From the NCBI GenBank assembly GCA_017539885.1, contig JAFYCC010000028.1, positions 1 to 5,505 of the forward strand: a stretch of 5,505 nucleotides of DNA, read 5' to 3'. The notes beneath the pieces were generated by a model, which saw only the letters and a list, made by a program, of their open reading frames with translations, was not told the DNA's origin and searched no databases. Below are positions 1-5,505 of the stretch, in pieces. The position numbers and the translations under genes are program-made. Each line of letters starts with the position of its first letter. Within the stretch, counting starts at the first letter, position 1. This DNA is from Oscillospiraceae bacterium. Its GTDB lineage: Bacteria; Bacillota_A; Clostridia; Oscillospirales; Oscillospiraceae.

Positions 1-252
1 GAGCCAAGTGCTACACCTGAGCCGAGCGCGACGCCTGAACCGAGTGCGACGCCGGAGCCGAGCGCGACGCCGGAGCCGAGCGCGACGCCGGAGCCGAGCG
101 CGACGCCTGAACCGAGTGCTACACCGGAGCCGAGCGTAACGCCGGTGCCGAGCGCCACACATGAACCGAGCGCGACGCCTGAACCGAGCGCGACGCCTGA
201 ACCGAGTGCCACACCTGAGCCGAGCGCTACTCCGAAACCAAGCGTGACACCG
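1..252 (+). repeat. Tandem 18-bp coding repeat (EPSATP hexapeptide), at least 14 units
   Basis: Fourteen contiguous in-frame 18-base units are visible, and the array runs off the left edge. The consensus is GAGCCGAGCGCGACGCCT, encoding Glu-Pro-Ser-Ala-Thr-Pro. Variant units are EPSVTP (127-144), VPSATH (145-162) and KPSVTP (235-252). An imperfect unit, EATSTP (253-270), closes the array. Many differences are synonymous (GAG/GAA, AGC/AGT, third bases of Ala, Thr and Pro). Some neighbours are identical, for example 55-72 with 73-90 and 163-180 with 181-198, which suggests recent slippage or unequal exchange. Every copy-number change keeps the frame. Confidence 0.95.
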
Positions 253-1002
253 GAGGCGACCTCGACTCCGACCCCAACGCCAACACCAACACCAACACCA
301 ACGGCGACACCTACACCTACGCCGACGCCAACACCAATACCGACCCCGACACCGGCGGCACAACAGCAGGATGCATCAACTGTTCCGCTTTCCGCTGACA
401 TGGGGCGCGAGTATTTGGACAAATTCGTTTTCCTTGGAGACAGTACGACCTACGGACTCGGCTACTATTACAGAAACGGTTACACCGATCTCGTGCCGCC
501 TGAACAGGTTTGGACTCCGGCCAACGGCACACTGACGCTCGACCAGTGGAGCTATGTTAATATCGTTTACCCGCAGACAGGGCAGGAACTCAAACTGGTA
601 GATCTGCTGGAGCTGACGCAGCCTGAGTATATTTGTATCACGCTCGGTGTTAACGGCGTGAGCTTCATGAGCGAAGACTACTTCAAGCAGAGCTACACCT
701 CACTTGTTCTTAAGATACAGGAGGTCAGTCCCTCCACAAAGATAGTGCTCAACTCCATCTATCCGGTTACGGTGGGCTATGAAGCGAAAAGGAACGGTAT
801 AAACAATCAGAAGATTACCGCTGCGAACGGCTGGGTGCGTGAGATTGCCATCAACTGCGGCGTCAGTTTCCTTGACAGTGCGAGCGCTCTGCGGAATGAA
901 AACGGCGCGCTTCCGGACAGCTACACAAACGGTGACGGACTTCATCTTACCGGAGAGAGCTTCAGGCTCGTGTTAAACTATCTTCGTACGCACGGATGCT
1001 GA
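1..1002 (+). CDS. Repeat-linker SGNH/GDSL-family hydrolase, surface or secreted, 5'-partial
   Basis: The frame is open from base 1 without a stop, so the true start lies upstream; a GTG at 145 is only an internal Val codon in the repeats. 333 codons are visible. Residues 1-84 are EPSATP-type hexapeptides, about 85-118 are mostly Thr-Pro dipeptides, and about 119-333 form an SGNH-like domain. Block I is GDSTTYG with putative nucleophile Ser148. Block III is GVNG, with Asn218 as the likely oxyanion residue. Block V is DGLHL, giving Asp312 and His315 of the catalytic triad. By family knowledge such enzymes hydrolyse esters, often deacylating or deacetylating polysaccharides or lipids; the substrate here is unknown. 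The Pro/Thr/Ser-rich stalk suggests an exported protein whose domain is held away from the membrane or wall, possibly O-glycosylated (inference). Any signal peptide or anchor would be in the missing N-terminus. The domain ends at Cys333 with no C-terminal sorting motif. The fold call is fairly sure; the location is inferred. Confidence 0.85.
   Translation, partial: EPSATPEPSATPEPSATPEPSATPEPSATPEPSATPEPSATPEPSVTPVPSATHEPSATPEPSATPEPSATPEPSATPKPSVTPEATSTPTPTPTPTPTPTATPTPTPTPTPIPTPTPAAQQQDASTVPLSADMGREYLDKFVFLGDSTTYGLGYYYRNGYTDLVPPEQVWTPANGTLTLDQWSYVNIVYPQTGQELKLVDLLELTQPEYICITLGVNGVSFMSEDYFKQSYTSLVLKIQEVSPSTKIVLNSIYPVTVGYEAKRNGINNQKITAANGWVREIAINCGVSFLDSASALRNENGALPDSYTNGDGLHLTGESFRLVLNYLRTHGC
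271..354 (+). repeat. Thr-Pro dipeptide repeat (6-bp units)
   Basis: Fourteen consecutive dipeptide codon pairs, of which twelve are Thr-Pro, one Thr-Ala (301-306) and one Ile-Pro (337-342). They join the hexapeptide array to the catalytic domain. The DNA is ACNCCN-like and low in complexity, with changing third bases. Such stretches form an extended, stiff polyproline-like linker and are common between wall-spanning and catalytic parts of exported Bacillota proteins. Confidence 0.9.
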
Positions 1003-1039
1003 ACCTGCTGCGTAAGGCAATACGGCGTATAACTGCGCC

Positions 1040-1068
1040 TTGACTTGGCAGATGGTTATCGTTAAAAT
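1040..1068 (+). promoter_or_regulatory. Sigma-A-type promoter for the oxidoreductase operon
   Basis: The -35 element TTGACT (1040-1045) and the -10 element TAAAAT (1063-1068) are each one base from consensus and are separated by exactly 17 bases. Transcription would start near 1075, giving a leader of about 70 bases before the ATG at 1144. No extended -10 TG is present. The element sits in the only sizeable gap between the hydrolase gene and the next gene, which supports a separate transcription unit. No clear operator or riboswitch fold was recognised in the leader. Confidence 0.65.
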
Positions 1069-1130
1069 GATAAACATAGTTCTGCTTTTTCGAAAGCCGC
1101 ACAGCCAGGTGGCATGAACGCCCAGACAGA

Positions 1131-1136
1131 AAGGAG
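1131..1136 (+). promoter_or_regulatory. Ribosome binding site that fixes the oxidoreductase start at 1144
   Basis: AAGGAG lies 7 bases before the ATG at 1144. An in-frame ATG also exists at 1114, but the Shine-Dalgarno sequence would then lie inside the coding region, and the ten extra residues (MNAQTERSPT) do not resemble the family's N-terminus. From 1144 the protein begins MSIRYPHVFSPIRIRG, as expected for this family. Confidence 0.88.
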
Positions 1137-1143
1137 TCCTACC

Positions 1144-3135
1144 ATGTCTATCCGTTATCCGCATGTGTTTTCCCCGATCCGCATCCGCGGCATTGATTTC
1201 AAAAACCGTATCGAACTCGCGCCTCCGTCTCTGAACCTGTGCAGCCCGGATCATCTTGTCACGGATGCGTTTGTCGATCTCAACCGCAGCATTGCCTACG
1301 GCGGCGCCGCTATCCTCAGTGTCGGAAACGTTATGGTGGATATCAACGAGTGCATGAATGAGGAACTGCAGCTCGACCTGAGCAGCGACGACTGCATCTA
1401 TCCGCTCAGCAAGTTCGCTCTGATGTGCGAGGGCTTCGGAGCGCATGCCTCACTGGAGATCAACCACGGCGGCAAGGACAGTCAGTTCGCCCGCACAGGG
1501 AAGCCAGCCTACGCTCCCAGCGCGTACTATTCTTCCTGGGAACTCATGAGCGCGCGTCAGATGGGCCGTGAGCCGCTGAAAACAATCGAGATGACTGTGG
1601 AACATATCCACGAGACCGTGGAGAAATTCGGACAGGCCGCGCTGCGCGCGAAAAAAGCGGGCATGCGCATGTGCATGATCCACTGCGGTCACGCAAACCT
1701 TATCAGTCAGTTCGCCAGCCCCTTGTACAATCAGCGTACGGATGAATATGGCGGCAGCCTTGAAAACCGCGCTCGCTTCACGCTTGAGGTGCTTGACCGT
1801 GTCCGCGAGCTTTGCGGTGAGGATTTCGTCATTGAGGCGCGTGTTTCCGCCGATGAAATCATTCCCGGCGGCATGAGCTATGACGAGACGCTCCGCTATA
1901 TCGCGCTGTTTCAGGATAAGATAGACATCCTCCATGTATCTGCAGGCGTGCATGGCGATTTCGCATATATGCGCAACTGGTGGCAGAACAGCATGATGGA
2001 CCGGGAGTTCAACGTGCATTATGCAGCATCCATCAAGAAGGAATTCCCGAATCTGCTCGTCAATACCGTAGGCAGCATTATGAGCATCGCACGGGCCGAG
2101 GAGATCATCGCCTCCGGCAAGGCGGATTTTGTCTCAATGTGCCGTCCGCTGCTTGCAGATCCAGATATGCCGCGGAAATTTGCCGAAGGACGAGAGGAGG
2201 ATCATCGCCCCTGTCTGCGCTGCCAGCGCTGCGCCGGCAAGGAGAACCGTGTGATCTCCTGCGCCGTCAATCCGTTCCTCGGCAGAGAGCGGGAGTTCCC
2301 GCTTGGGAAAGTGCAGAAGGCAGACGTGAAGCGCCGTGTCGCCGTTGTAGGCGGCGGACCGGCCGGTATCAACGCGGCCATGATCCTGCGAGAGCGCGGT
2401 CACGACGTGACGCTTTATGAGAAAAGCGACAGACTTGGCGGTATGCTCAATTACGGCGTGATTCCTTCATTCAAGCAGGATCTGACGGACTATCTGCATT
2501 ATCTGCAGTGTCAGGCAAACAAGTGCGGCGCCCGCATCCTTCTCAATACTGAGGCCACGCCTGAGATGCTGGAGAAAGAGAATTACGACGCGGTGCTTGT
2601 CGCGGTCGGTTCGGAACCCATCGTCCCGAGAGTTCCAGGAGTTACGCTGCCGCATGTCAGCTGGGCACCTGAAGTTGAGGCGGGGGAGAAGCCGTGCGGA
2701 CAGAAGGTGTTGATCGTTGGCGCCGGAAGTGTTGGCGCGGAAGCTGCGATCGATCTGCGTGAGAGAGGCAAGGACGTTATCCTGATCGACCTTCTTGAAG
2801 ATTTCTCCGGCCTTTTCCGTACGGCAGGAGCTCTCGCGATGGAACTGACCAACCGGCTGAATGCCGACGGCGTTGACGTTCGTCTCGGGCACAGGCTCGT
2901 GGAGATCACGGATACGGAAGTCGTCTGCGAGCTTGTCAAGACAGGGGAACTCGTGCGCATACCTGCTGATACGGTTCTGCTTGCAGTCGGCATGAAAGCA
3001 AAATGGGATGAGGCGAACGCGCTTCGCCTGACCGCGCAGGGAACGAACGCTTTCCTTATCGGAGACTGCCTCGTTGGTGATGGCAATGTGAAGACCGCAA
3101 CTTCAGCGGCACTCTCCGCGGCAGCCTATATCTGA
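1144..3135 (+). CDS. Old Yellow Enzyme / 2,4-dienoyl-CoA reductase-like NAD(P)H:flavin oxidoreductase (FMN, 4Fe-4S, FAD)
   Basis: A 663-residue protein, close to the length of E. coli FadH. Residues 1 to about 350 form an OYE-type FMN barrel, with KNRIELAPPS near the start, the H-x2-H pair His180/His183, the NQRTDEYGGSLENRARF signature and CRPLLADPDMPRKF. Four cysteines follow (Cys357, Cys360, Cys363, Cys373; C-x2-C-x2-C-x9-C), the expected 4Fe-4S site. Then come a first Rossmann motif GGGPAG (403-408) for FAD, a second GAGSVG (526-531) for NAD(P)H, and a C-terminal FAD motif with Gly640-Asp641. In relatives (FadH, enoate reductases, BaiCD/BaiH, trimethylamine dehydrogenase) electrons pass from NAD(P)H through FAD and 4Fe-4S to FMN, which usually reduces an activated C=C bond. 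The usual GYL or GWL after the His pair is ANL here (Asn185), so substrate choice may differ. It is the first gene of a likely three-gene operon and is probably cytosolic. Family sure, substrate unknown. Confidence 0.93.
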   Translation: MSIRYPHVFSPIRIRGIDFKNRIELAPPSLNLCSPDHLVTDAFVDLNRSIAYGGAAILSVGNVMVDINECMNEELQLDLSSDDCIYPLSKFALMCEGFGAHASLEINHGGKDSQFARTGKPAYAPSAYYSSWELMSARQMGREPLKTIEMTVEHIHETVEKFGQAALRAKKAGMRMCMIHCGHANLISQFASPLYNQRTDEYGGSLENRARFTLEVLDRVRELCGEDFVIEARVSADEIIPGGMSYDETLRYIALFQDKIDILHVSAGVHGDFAYMRNWWQNSMMDREFNVHYAASIKKEFPNLLVNTVGSIMSIARAEEIIASGKADFVSMCRPLLADPDMPRKFAEGREEDHRPCLRCQRCAGKENRVISCAVNPFLGREREFPLGKVQKADVKRRVAVVGGGPAGINAAMILRERGHDVTLYEKSDRLGGMLNYGVIPSFKQDLTDYLHYLQCQANKCGARILLNTEATPEMLEKENYDAVLVAVGSEPIVPRVPGVTLPHVSWAPEVEAGEKPCGQKVLIVGAGSVGAEAAIDLRERGKDVILIDLLEDFSGLFRTAGALAMELTNRLNADGVDVRLGHRLVEITDTEVVCELVKTGELVRIPADTVLLAVGMKAKWDEANALRLTAQGTNAFLIGDCLVGDGNVKTATSAALSAAAYI

Positions 3136-3138
3136 ATA

Positions 3139-3852
3139 ATGAGCCTCACGATTGACTATCTCGGACACAGCGGCTTTCTCGCAGAGACTGAAAAGGCTGT
3201 GATGCTGTTCGACTATTTCCGGGGTGACCTATCTCTTGTCGATGCCAAACCAGTCGATAAACCTCTTTTCGTCTTCGTAAGCCATGCGCACGGCGACCAT
3301 TTCAATCCGCACATTTTTTCGCTTTCAGTTGCCCAGCGGGACGTGAAATACATTCTGTCCTTTGATCTTCGCGGAAATGCGCGAGTACCTGAGACCGCTG
3401 ATGTCCTGTATGCGGACGCGGACAAGTCGTATGAGGTCGACGGATTGGGAACAGTGCGGACACTTCTGTCCACCGACGAGGGCGTTGCGTTCTTCATCAG
3501 AACTTCAGAGGAAACGCTGTTCCACGCAGGCGACCTGAACTGGTGGGACTGGGAGGGGGAGGATCCTGAATGGCTTAGGGAGCAGGAGACAACCTTCCGG
3601 AGCGAGATCGGAAAGCTCGCCAATGAACACATCGACGCAGCATTTGTCGTATTAGACGATCGGCTGGAGAAGAATTATGCGAAAGGCATGACGTCGTTTC
3701 TGTCCATGTGTCATGCGTCTTTCGTCTTCCCGATGCATTTCTGGGAGGACAGGACGGTTGTGGAACGCTTAATAGCGCTTCGAAACGCATATGCGCAGGG
3801 AACTGTCATTCTGGATACGACGAAGGAGACGCATTGGAATCTGACGCGCTGA
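3139..3852 (+). CDS. MBL-fold metal-dependent hydrolase (COG2220, UlaG-like)
   Basis: A 237-residue single-domain protein. The N-terminus has the TIDYLGHSGFL strand-turn typical of COG2220. The metal motif H-x-H-x-D-H is intact as HAHGDH (His49, His51, Asp53, His54). Further likely metal ligands are His129 and Asp132 in HAGDLNWW, and His200 in FPMHFW. Asp173 in VVLDDRL matches the conserved acidic region of this group. There is no signal peptide, so it is probably cytosolic with a zinc or manganese dinuclear site. Relatives include ascorbate-6-phosphate lactonase, but many have no known substrate. The ATG is 3 bases after the preceding stop and no Shine-Dalgarno sequence is seen before it, so translation is probably coupled to the oxidoreductase gene. 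That coupling suggests a shared pathway (inference). Fold sure, reaction unknown. Confidence 0.9.
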   Translation: MSLTIDYLGHSGFLAETEKAVMLFDYFRGDLSLVDAKPVDKPLFVFVSHAHGDHFNPHIFSLSVAQRDVKYILSFDLRGNARVPETADVLYADADKSYEVDGLGTVRTLLSTDEGVAFFIRTSEETLFHAGDLNWWDWEGEDPEWLREQETTFRSEIGKLANEHIDAAFVVLDDRLEKNYAKGMTSFLSMCHASFVFPMHFWEDRTVVERLIALRNAYAQGTVILDTTKETHWNLTR

Positions 3853-3890
3853 AAAACTGAGCAGCGCCACAGCTAAGAGGAGGAATCTTT

Positions 3891-4412
3891 ATGAACACAA
3901 TGGATGCGATCAAAGCCAGACACTCGACACGCGCCTTTACGGACAGACAGATCAGCGAAGCAGATCTGGAAGCGATACTTTTCGCCGGCGGGCAGGCCGC
4001 AGTCGGCGGAGGAGATTTCAAGAGCATGAAACTCATCGCCGTGCAGGAGCCGTCGCTTCTGCAGGCCATCGATGAGGCATCGGCAAAGCGCCGTCCCGGT
4101 TCGCATCCGCTTTACGGAGCGCCTACGCTTGTCGTGCTTGCTTCAAAGGAGAGCATCCTTCCGAGCATAGAATATACGAACGCCGGCTGCGTTATCCAGA
4201 ACATGATGGTAGCGGCTGCAGATTTGGGGATCGACAGCGTTTATCTTTGGATGGCCATGTACGGCATCAACGGCGAGCCTGAACTGATCAGCAGGCTCGG
4301 CTTCCAGGAAGGATTCACTTGCCTCGGAACTGTTGCTCTCGGGTACGAGGCCAAGGAGTTCCCCAAGGTCAAGGCGGACGAACAGAGGATCGAAGTCAGC
4401 TACATCAAGTAA
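3891..4412 (+). CDS. Nitroreductase-family flavoprotein
   Basis: A 173-residue protein starting at an ATG 7 bases after a strong GAGGAGG (3877-3883), 38 bases behind the MBL gene. The N-terminal RHSTRAF (Arg10, Ser12, Arg14) is the usual FMN phosphate-binding motif. GAPTLVVL (76-83), NAGCVIQNMM (97-106) with the following helix, and LGTVALGYE near the C-terminus are typical of compact nitroreductase-family proteins. The classical SGxNxQPW segment is replaced by AAVGGGDFKSMKL, a pattern I associate with a clostridial subgroup. Members act as FMN-dependent homodimers using NAD(P)H, and substrates range from nitroaromatics and quinones to other unsaturated compounds. It ends 23 bases before the hairpin at 4436 and is probably the last gene of the operon. 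The natural substrate cannot be inferred. Confidence 0.9.
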   Translation: MNTMDAIKARHSTRAFTDRQISEADLEAILFAGGQAAVGGGDFKSMKLIAVQEPSLLQAIDEASAKRRPGSHPLYGAPTLVVLASKESILPSIEYTNAGCVIQNMMVAAADLGIDSVYLWMAMYGINGEPELISRLGFQEGFTCLGTVALGYEAKEFPKVKADEQRIEVSYIK

Positions 4413-4435
4413 AAATCGAATAAGAGAGTATTATA

Positions 4436-4465
4436 CCGGCCGGCGGAATGATTTCCGCCGGCCGG
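4436..4465. terminator. GC-rich perfect hairpin, probable bidirectional terminator
   Basis: The arms 4436-4448 and 4453-4465 are perfect 13-base inverted complements around the four-base loop TGAT. The stem is 11 G:C pairs with two A:T pairs next to the loop. It lies between convergent stops at 4412 (+) and 4484 (-), the classic place for a shared terminator. Neither side has a clean U-tract. The plus side continues CTGCTGTAAAG, while the minus-strand transcript would read TATAATACTCTCTTATTCG and then five T, which is more U-rich. Intrinsic termination is therefore more plausible for the minus-strand operon; on the plus strand it may mainly stabilise the mRNA end. Confidence 0.7.
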
Positions 4466-4483
4466 CTGCTGTAAAGAAACAAG

Positions 4484-5467
4484 TTACGGAGATGTCGGCA
4501 TGTCTATGTCGAGATAGCTCTCTACGATATCCATGACCGTGTCGTCACGGAGAATGATGGAGATCTCGATGCGCCGGTTCGCAGCGCGTCCTGCCTCTGT
4601 TGCGTTGCTTGCTACGGGGCGTGTCTTTCCGTATCCCGCCGCGCAGAAGAAGCTGTCAAATCTGTCCAGCCGTCCGTCGTCATTGTCCAGAAGGTAGCTT
4701 AAAACGGCGTTTGCGCGATCTGTGGAGAGTACGCGGTTTCTCTGATCCGTGCCTGAGGAATCCGTATGACCGGAGATCACGATGCTGTCGACATATTTCG
4801 CGTTTTCATCGTCCGATAGAAACTTAGAGAATACTTCGATCAGCTGGGACAGCGCGGGAGCAGCCTCCGCTTTGATTTCTGAAGAGCCCCAGTCGAACAG
4901 AACGCCTTCGCTGAGGATGATGTTGCCGTTAGAGCCGATGCTGACCTTGCCGGCATCGCCGCCCATTACGCTGACCATGCTGTCACGGATCTGTTCAAGT
5001 ATGCTCAGACGGAGCACAGCGATCGTCTGCATCTGGCTGCGCATGGCGAGCAGTTCCTCGCTGGCAGCTTTCATGTAATCCTCCTGCTCACCGATCAGCG
5101 CACGCTGGTCTTCCAGAAGCTGATCCTGCGCTGCCAGTTCTTCCTGCTGCTGCGCCAGCAGCAGTTTTGCTTCGTCAAGATCGATCGTTATCTTGGCCAG
5201 ATCGTCTTCGGCATCCTCGACTTCGCAAAGTGTCAGAGCAAGCACGTCCTCGGTATCGGCAAGCGTGATGCGAGTCTCATCCAGCGCGGCCTGCGTGCTG
5301 CGCAGATCATTACCGGTGATCAGGTTCTGGATATAACTCAGCAGCATCAGGAAAAACAGGATAAGCGCCACTGCGCTCATCATGTCGGCATAGGACGGCC
5401 AGAAGCCCTGCTCGCCTTCGGCACTCTTTACAAGCGAGTCGGAACGGCCTTTATACTGCCGCCTCAT
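4484..5467 (-). CDS. MotB-like / OmpA-family peptidoglycan-anchored stator protein (ZorB-like architecture)
   Basis: A 327-residue protein. After a short basic, cytoplasmic N-terminus, FWPSYADMMSA (22-32) leads into one membrane helix (about 29-50). The SYADMM motif matches the MotB YADFMTAMM region, and Asp28 corresponds to the ion-binding Asp32 of E. coli MotB. Residues of about 55-150 are rich in Glu, Asp, Leu, Ala and Gln and look like a long coiled coil. About 175-312 is an OmpA-like domain with GHTDSSG (Asp236), LSTDRANAV (Arg251) and NRRIEI. Asp236 and Arg251 are 15 residues apart, as are the peptidoglycan-binding Asp and Arg of OmpA. The expected role is a membrane ion-channel stator with a MotA/ExbB/ZorA-type partner, anchored to the wall. 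It starts at an ATG 9 bases after GGAGGG (5482-5477) and overlaps the upstream stop as ATGA. The long coiled coil and the absence of visible flagellar genes argue for a non-flagellar role, but this is unproven. Confidence 0.88.
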   Translation of the reverse strand: MRRQYKGRSDSLVKSAEGEQGFWPSYADMMSAVALILFFLMLLSYIQNLITGNDLRSTQAALDETRITLADTEDVLALTLCEVEDAEDDLAKITIDLDEAKLLLAQQQEELAAQDQLLEDQRALIGEQEDYMKAASEELLAMRSQMQTIAVLRLSILEQIRDSMVSVMGGDAGKVSIGSNGNIILSEGVLFDWGSSEIKAEAAPALSQLIEVFSKFLSDDENAKYVDSIVISGHTDSSGTDQRNRVLSTDRANAVLSYLLDNDDGRLDRFDSFFCAAGYGKTRPVASNATEAGRAANRRIEISIILRDDTVMDIVESYLDIDMPTSP

Positions 5468-5482
5468 TTCTTCGATCCCTCC
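5464..5482 (-). promoter_or_regulatory. Ribosome binding site and ATGA coupling junction of the stator pair
   Basis: GGAGGG at 5482-5477 precedes the ATG at 5467-5465 by 9 bases, and the TGA of the upstream frame is at 5466-5464. This 4-base overlap is typical of translationally coupled subunits made in fixed ratio, and it fixes the start of the MotB-like protein. Confidence 0.8.
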
Positions 5483-5505
5483 AGACGGCGGGTGATCTCG
5501 CGCAA
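5464..5505 (-). CDS. C-terminal end of the gene upstream of the MotB-like gene, partial
   Basis: On the minus strand the last 13 codons of an open frame read LREITRRLEGSKK and end in TGA (5466-5464). The stop shares ATGA with the next gene's start, and the frame contains that gene's GGAGGG site. The basic, charged tail says nothing about function by itself. Because MotB-like proteins nearly always follow their channel partner, this is probably the end of a MotA/TolQ/ExbB or ZorA-like membrane protein (inference from context only). Confidence 0.6.
   Translation of the reverse strand: MREITRRLEGSKK

Noticed and set aside
1..252. CRISPR-like array of short regular repeats
   Set aside because: The units are contiguous with no spacers, stay in one open frame and encode a clean hexapeptide; this is a protein repeat.
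1014..1041. Weak hairpin after the hydrolase gene (AAGGC paired with GCCTT, inner ATAC with GTAT) as a terminator
   Set aside because: The stems are only 4-5 bp with unequal internal loops, no U-tract follows, and the right arm touches the promoter -35 element.
1114..1143. Upstream ATG start for the oxidoreductase
   Set aside because: The AAGGAG site lies inside this extension and is correctly spaced for the ATG at 1144; the added residues do not fit the family.
1450..3086. Long open frames on the minus strand opposite the oxidoreductase (such as 1450-2019, 2467-2892, 2583-3086) and a plus-strand frame at 1980-2420
   Set aside because: They lie opposite or within a gene with clear domains, have no recognisable motifs, and are rich in residues typical of frame shadows in GC-rich DNA.
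1144..3135. Gene symbol fadH or baiCD/baiH
   Set aside because: The overall fold matches, but the Asn185 change and shorter cysteine loop mean that substrate and orthology cannot be assigned from sequence alone.
4484..5467. Firm annotation as Zorya zorB
   Set aside because: Domain layout fits, but MotB and other OmpA-type stators share it, the partner is not in the window, and no Zorya effector is visible on the downstream side.
4484..5467. Plain flagellar motB
   Set aside because: Long coiled coil and lack of any flagellar gene in view make the flagellar assignment unsupported, though not excluded without upstream sequence.

Overview
This looks like a chromosomal segment from a gram-positive anaerobe, probably a gut-type member of the Clostridia (Bacillota) with GC above 50%. 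The evidence is indirect. The ribosome binding sites are strong (AAGGAG, GAGGAGG), there is a sigma-A-type promoter, and there is a wall-type Pro/Thr-rich linker. The reductases also resemble clostridial flavoenzyme families. No taxonomic marker gene is present.

Layout. (1) Bases 1-1002 (+) hold the 3' part of a secreted or surface SGNH/GDSL-type hydrolase. Its visible N-terminal part is a long array of 18-bp repeats (EPSATP hexapeptides) followed by Thr-Pro dipeptides, and the catalytic domain comes after. (2) A 141-base gap carries a convincing promoter (TTGACT, 17 bp, TAAAAT). (3) Three same-strand genes follow, apparently one transcription unit: a 663-residue Old Yellow Enzyme/2,4-dienoyl-CoA reductase-like iron-sulfur flavoprotein, an MBL-fold (COG2220/UlaG-like) metallohydrolase starting 3 bases after it, and a small nitroreductase-family flavoprotein. 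(4) A perfect 13-bp GC-rich hairpin at 4436-4465 lies between convergent genes and probably acts as a shared terminator. (5) On the minus strand, 4484-5467 encodes a MotB-like protein with one membrane helix, a coiled coil and an OmpA-type peptidoglycan-binding domain. Its start overlaps by 4 bases the stop of an upstream gene, of which only the last 13 codons are visible.

How the genes may work together. The three-gene unit combines an FMN/FAD/4Fe-4S ene-reductase with a metal hydrolase and a nitroreductase-type flavoenzyme. This suggests reductive processing of an unsaturated or xenobiotic-like compound together with a hydrolytic step; the substrate cannot be read from sequence. The minus-strand pair looks like an ion-driven stator unit anchored to peptidoglycan that need not be flagellar. 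It resembles the ZorA/ZorB half of Zorya anti-phage systems, but no Zorya effector gene (zorC, zorD or zorE) lies downstream here. The partner's identity and the system's role depend on sequence beyond base 5505.
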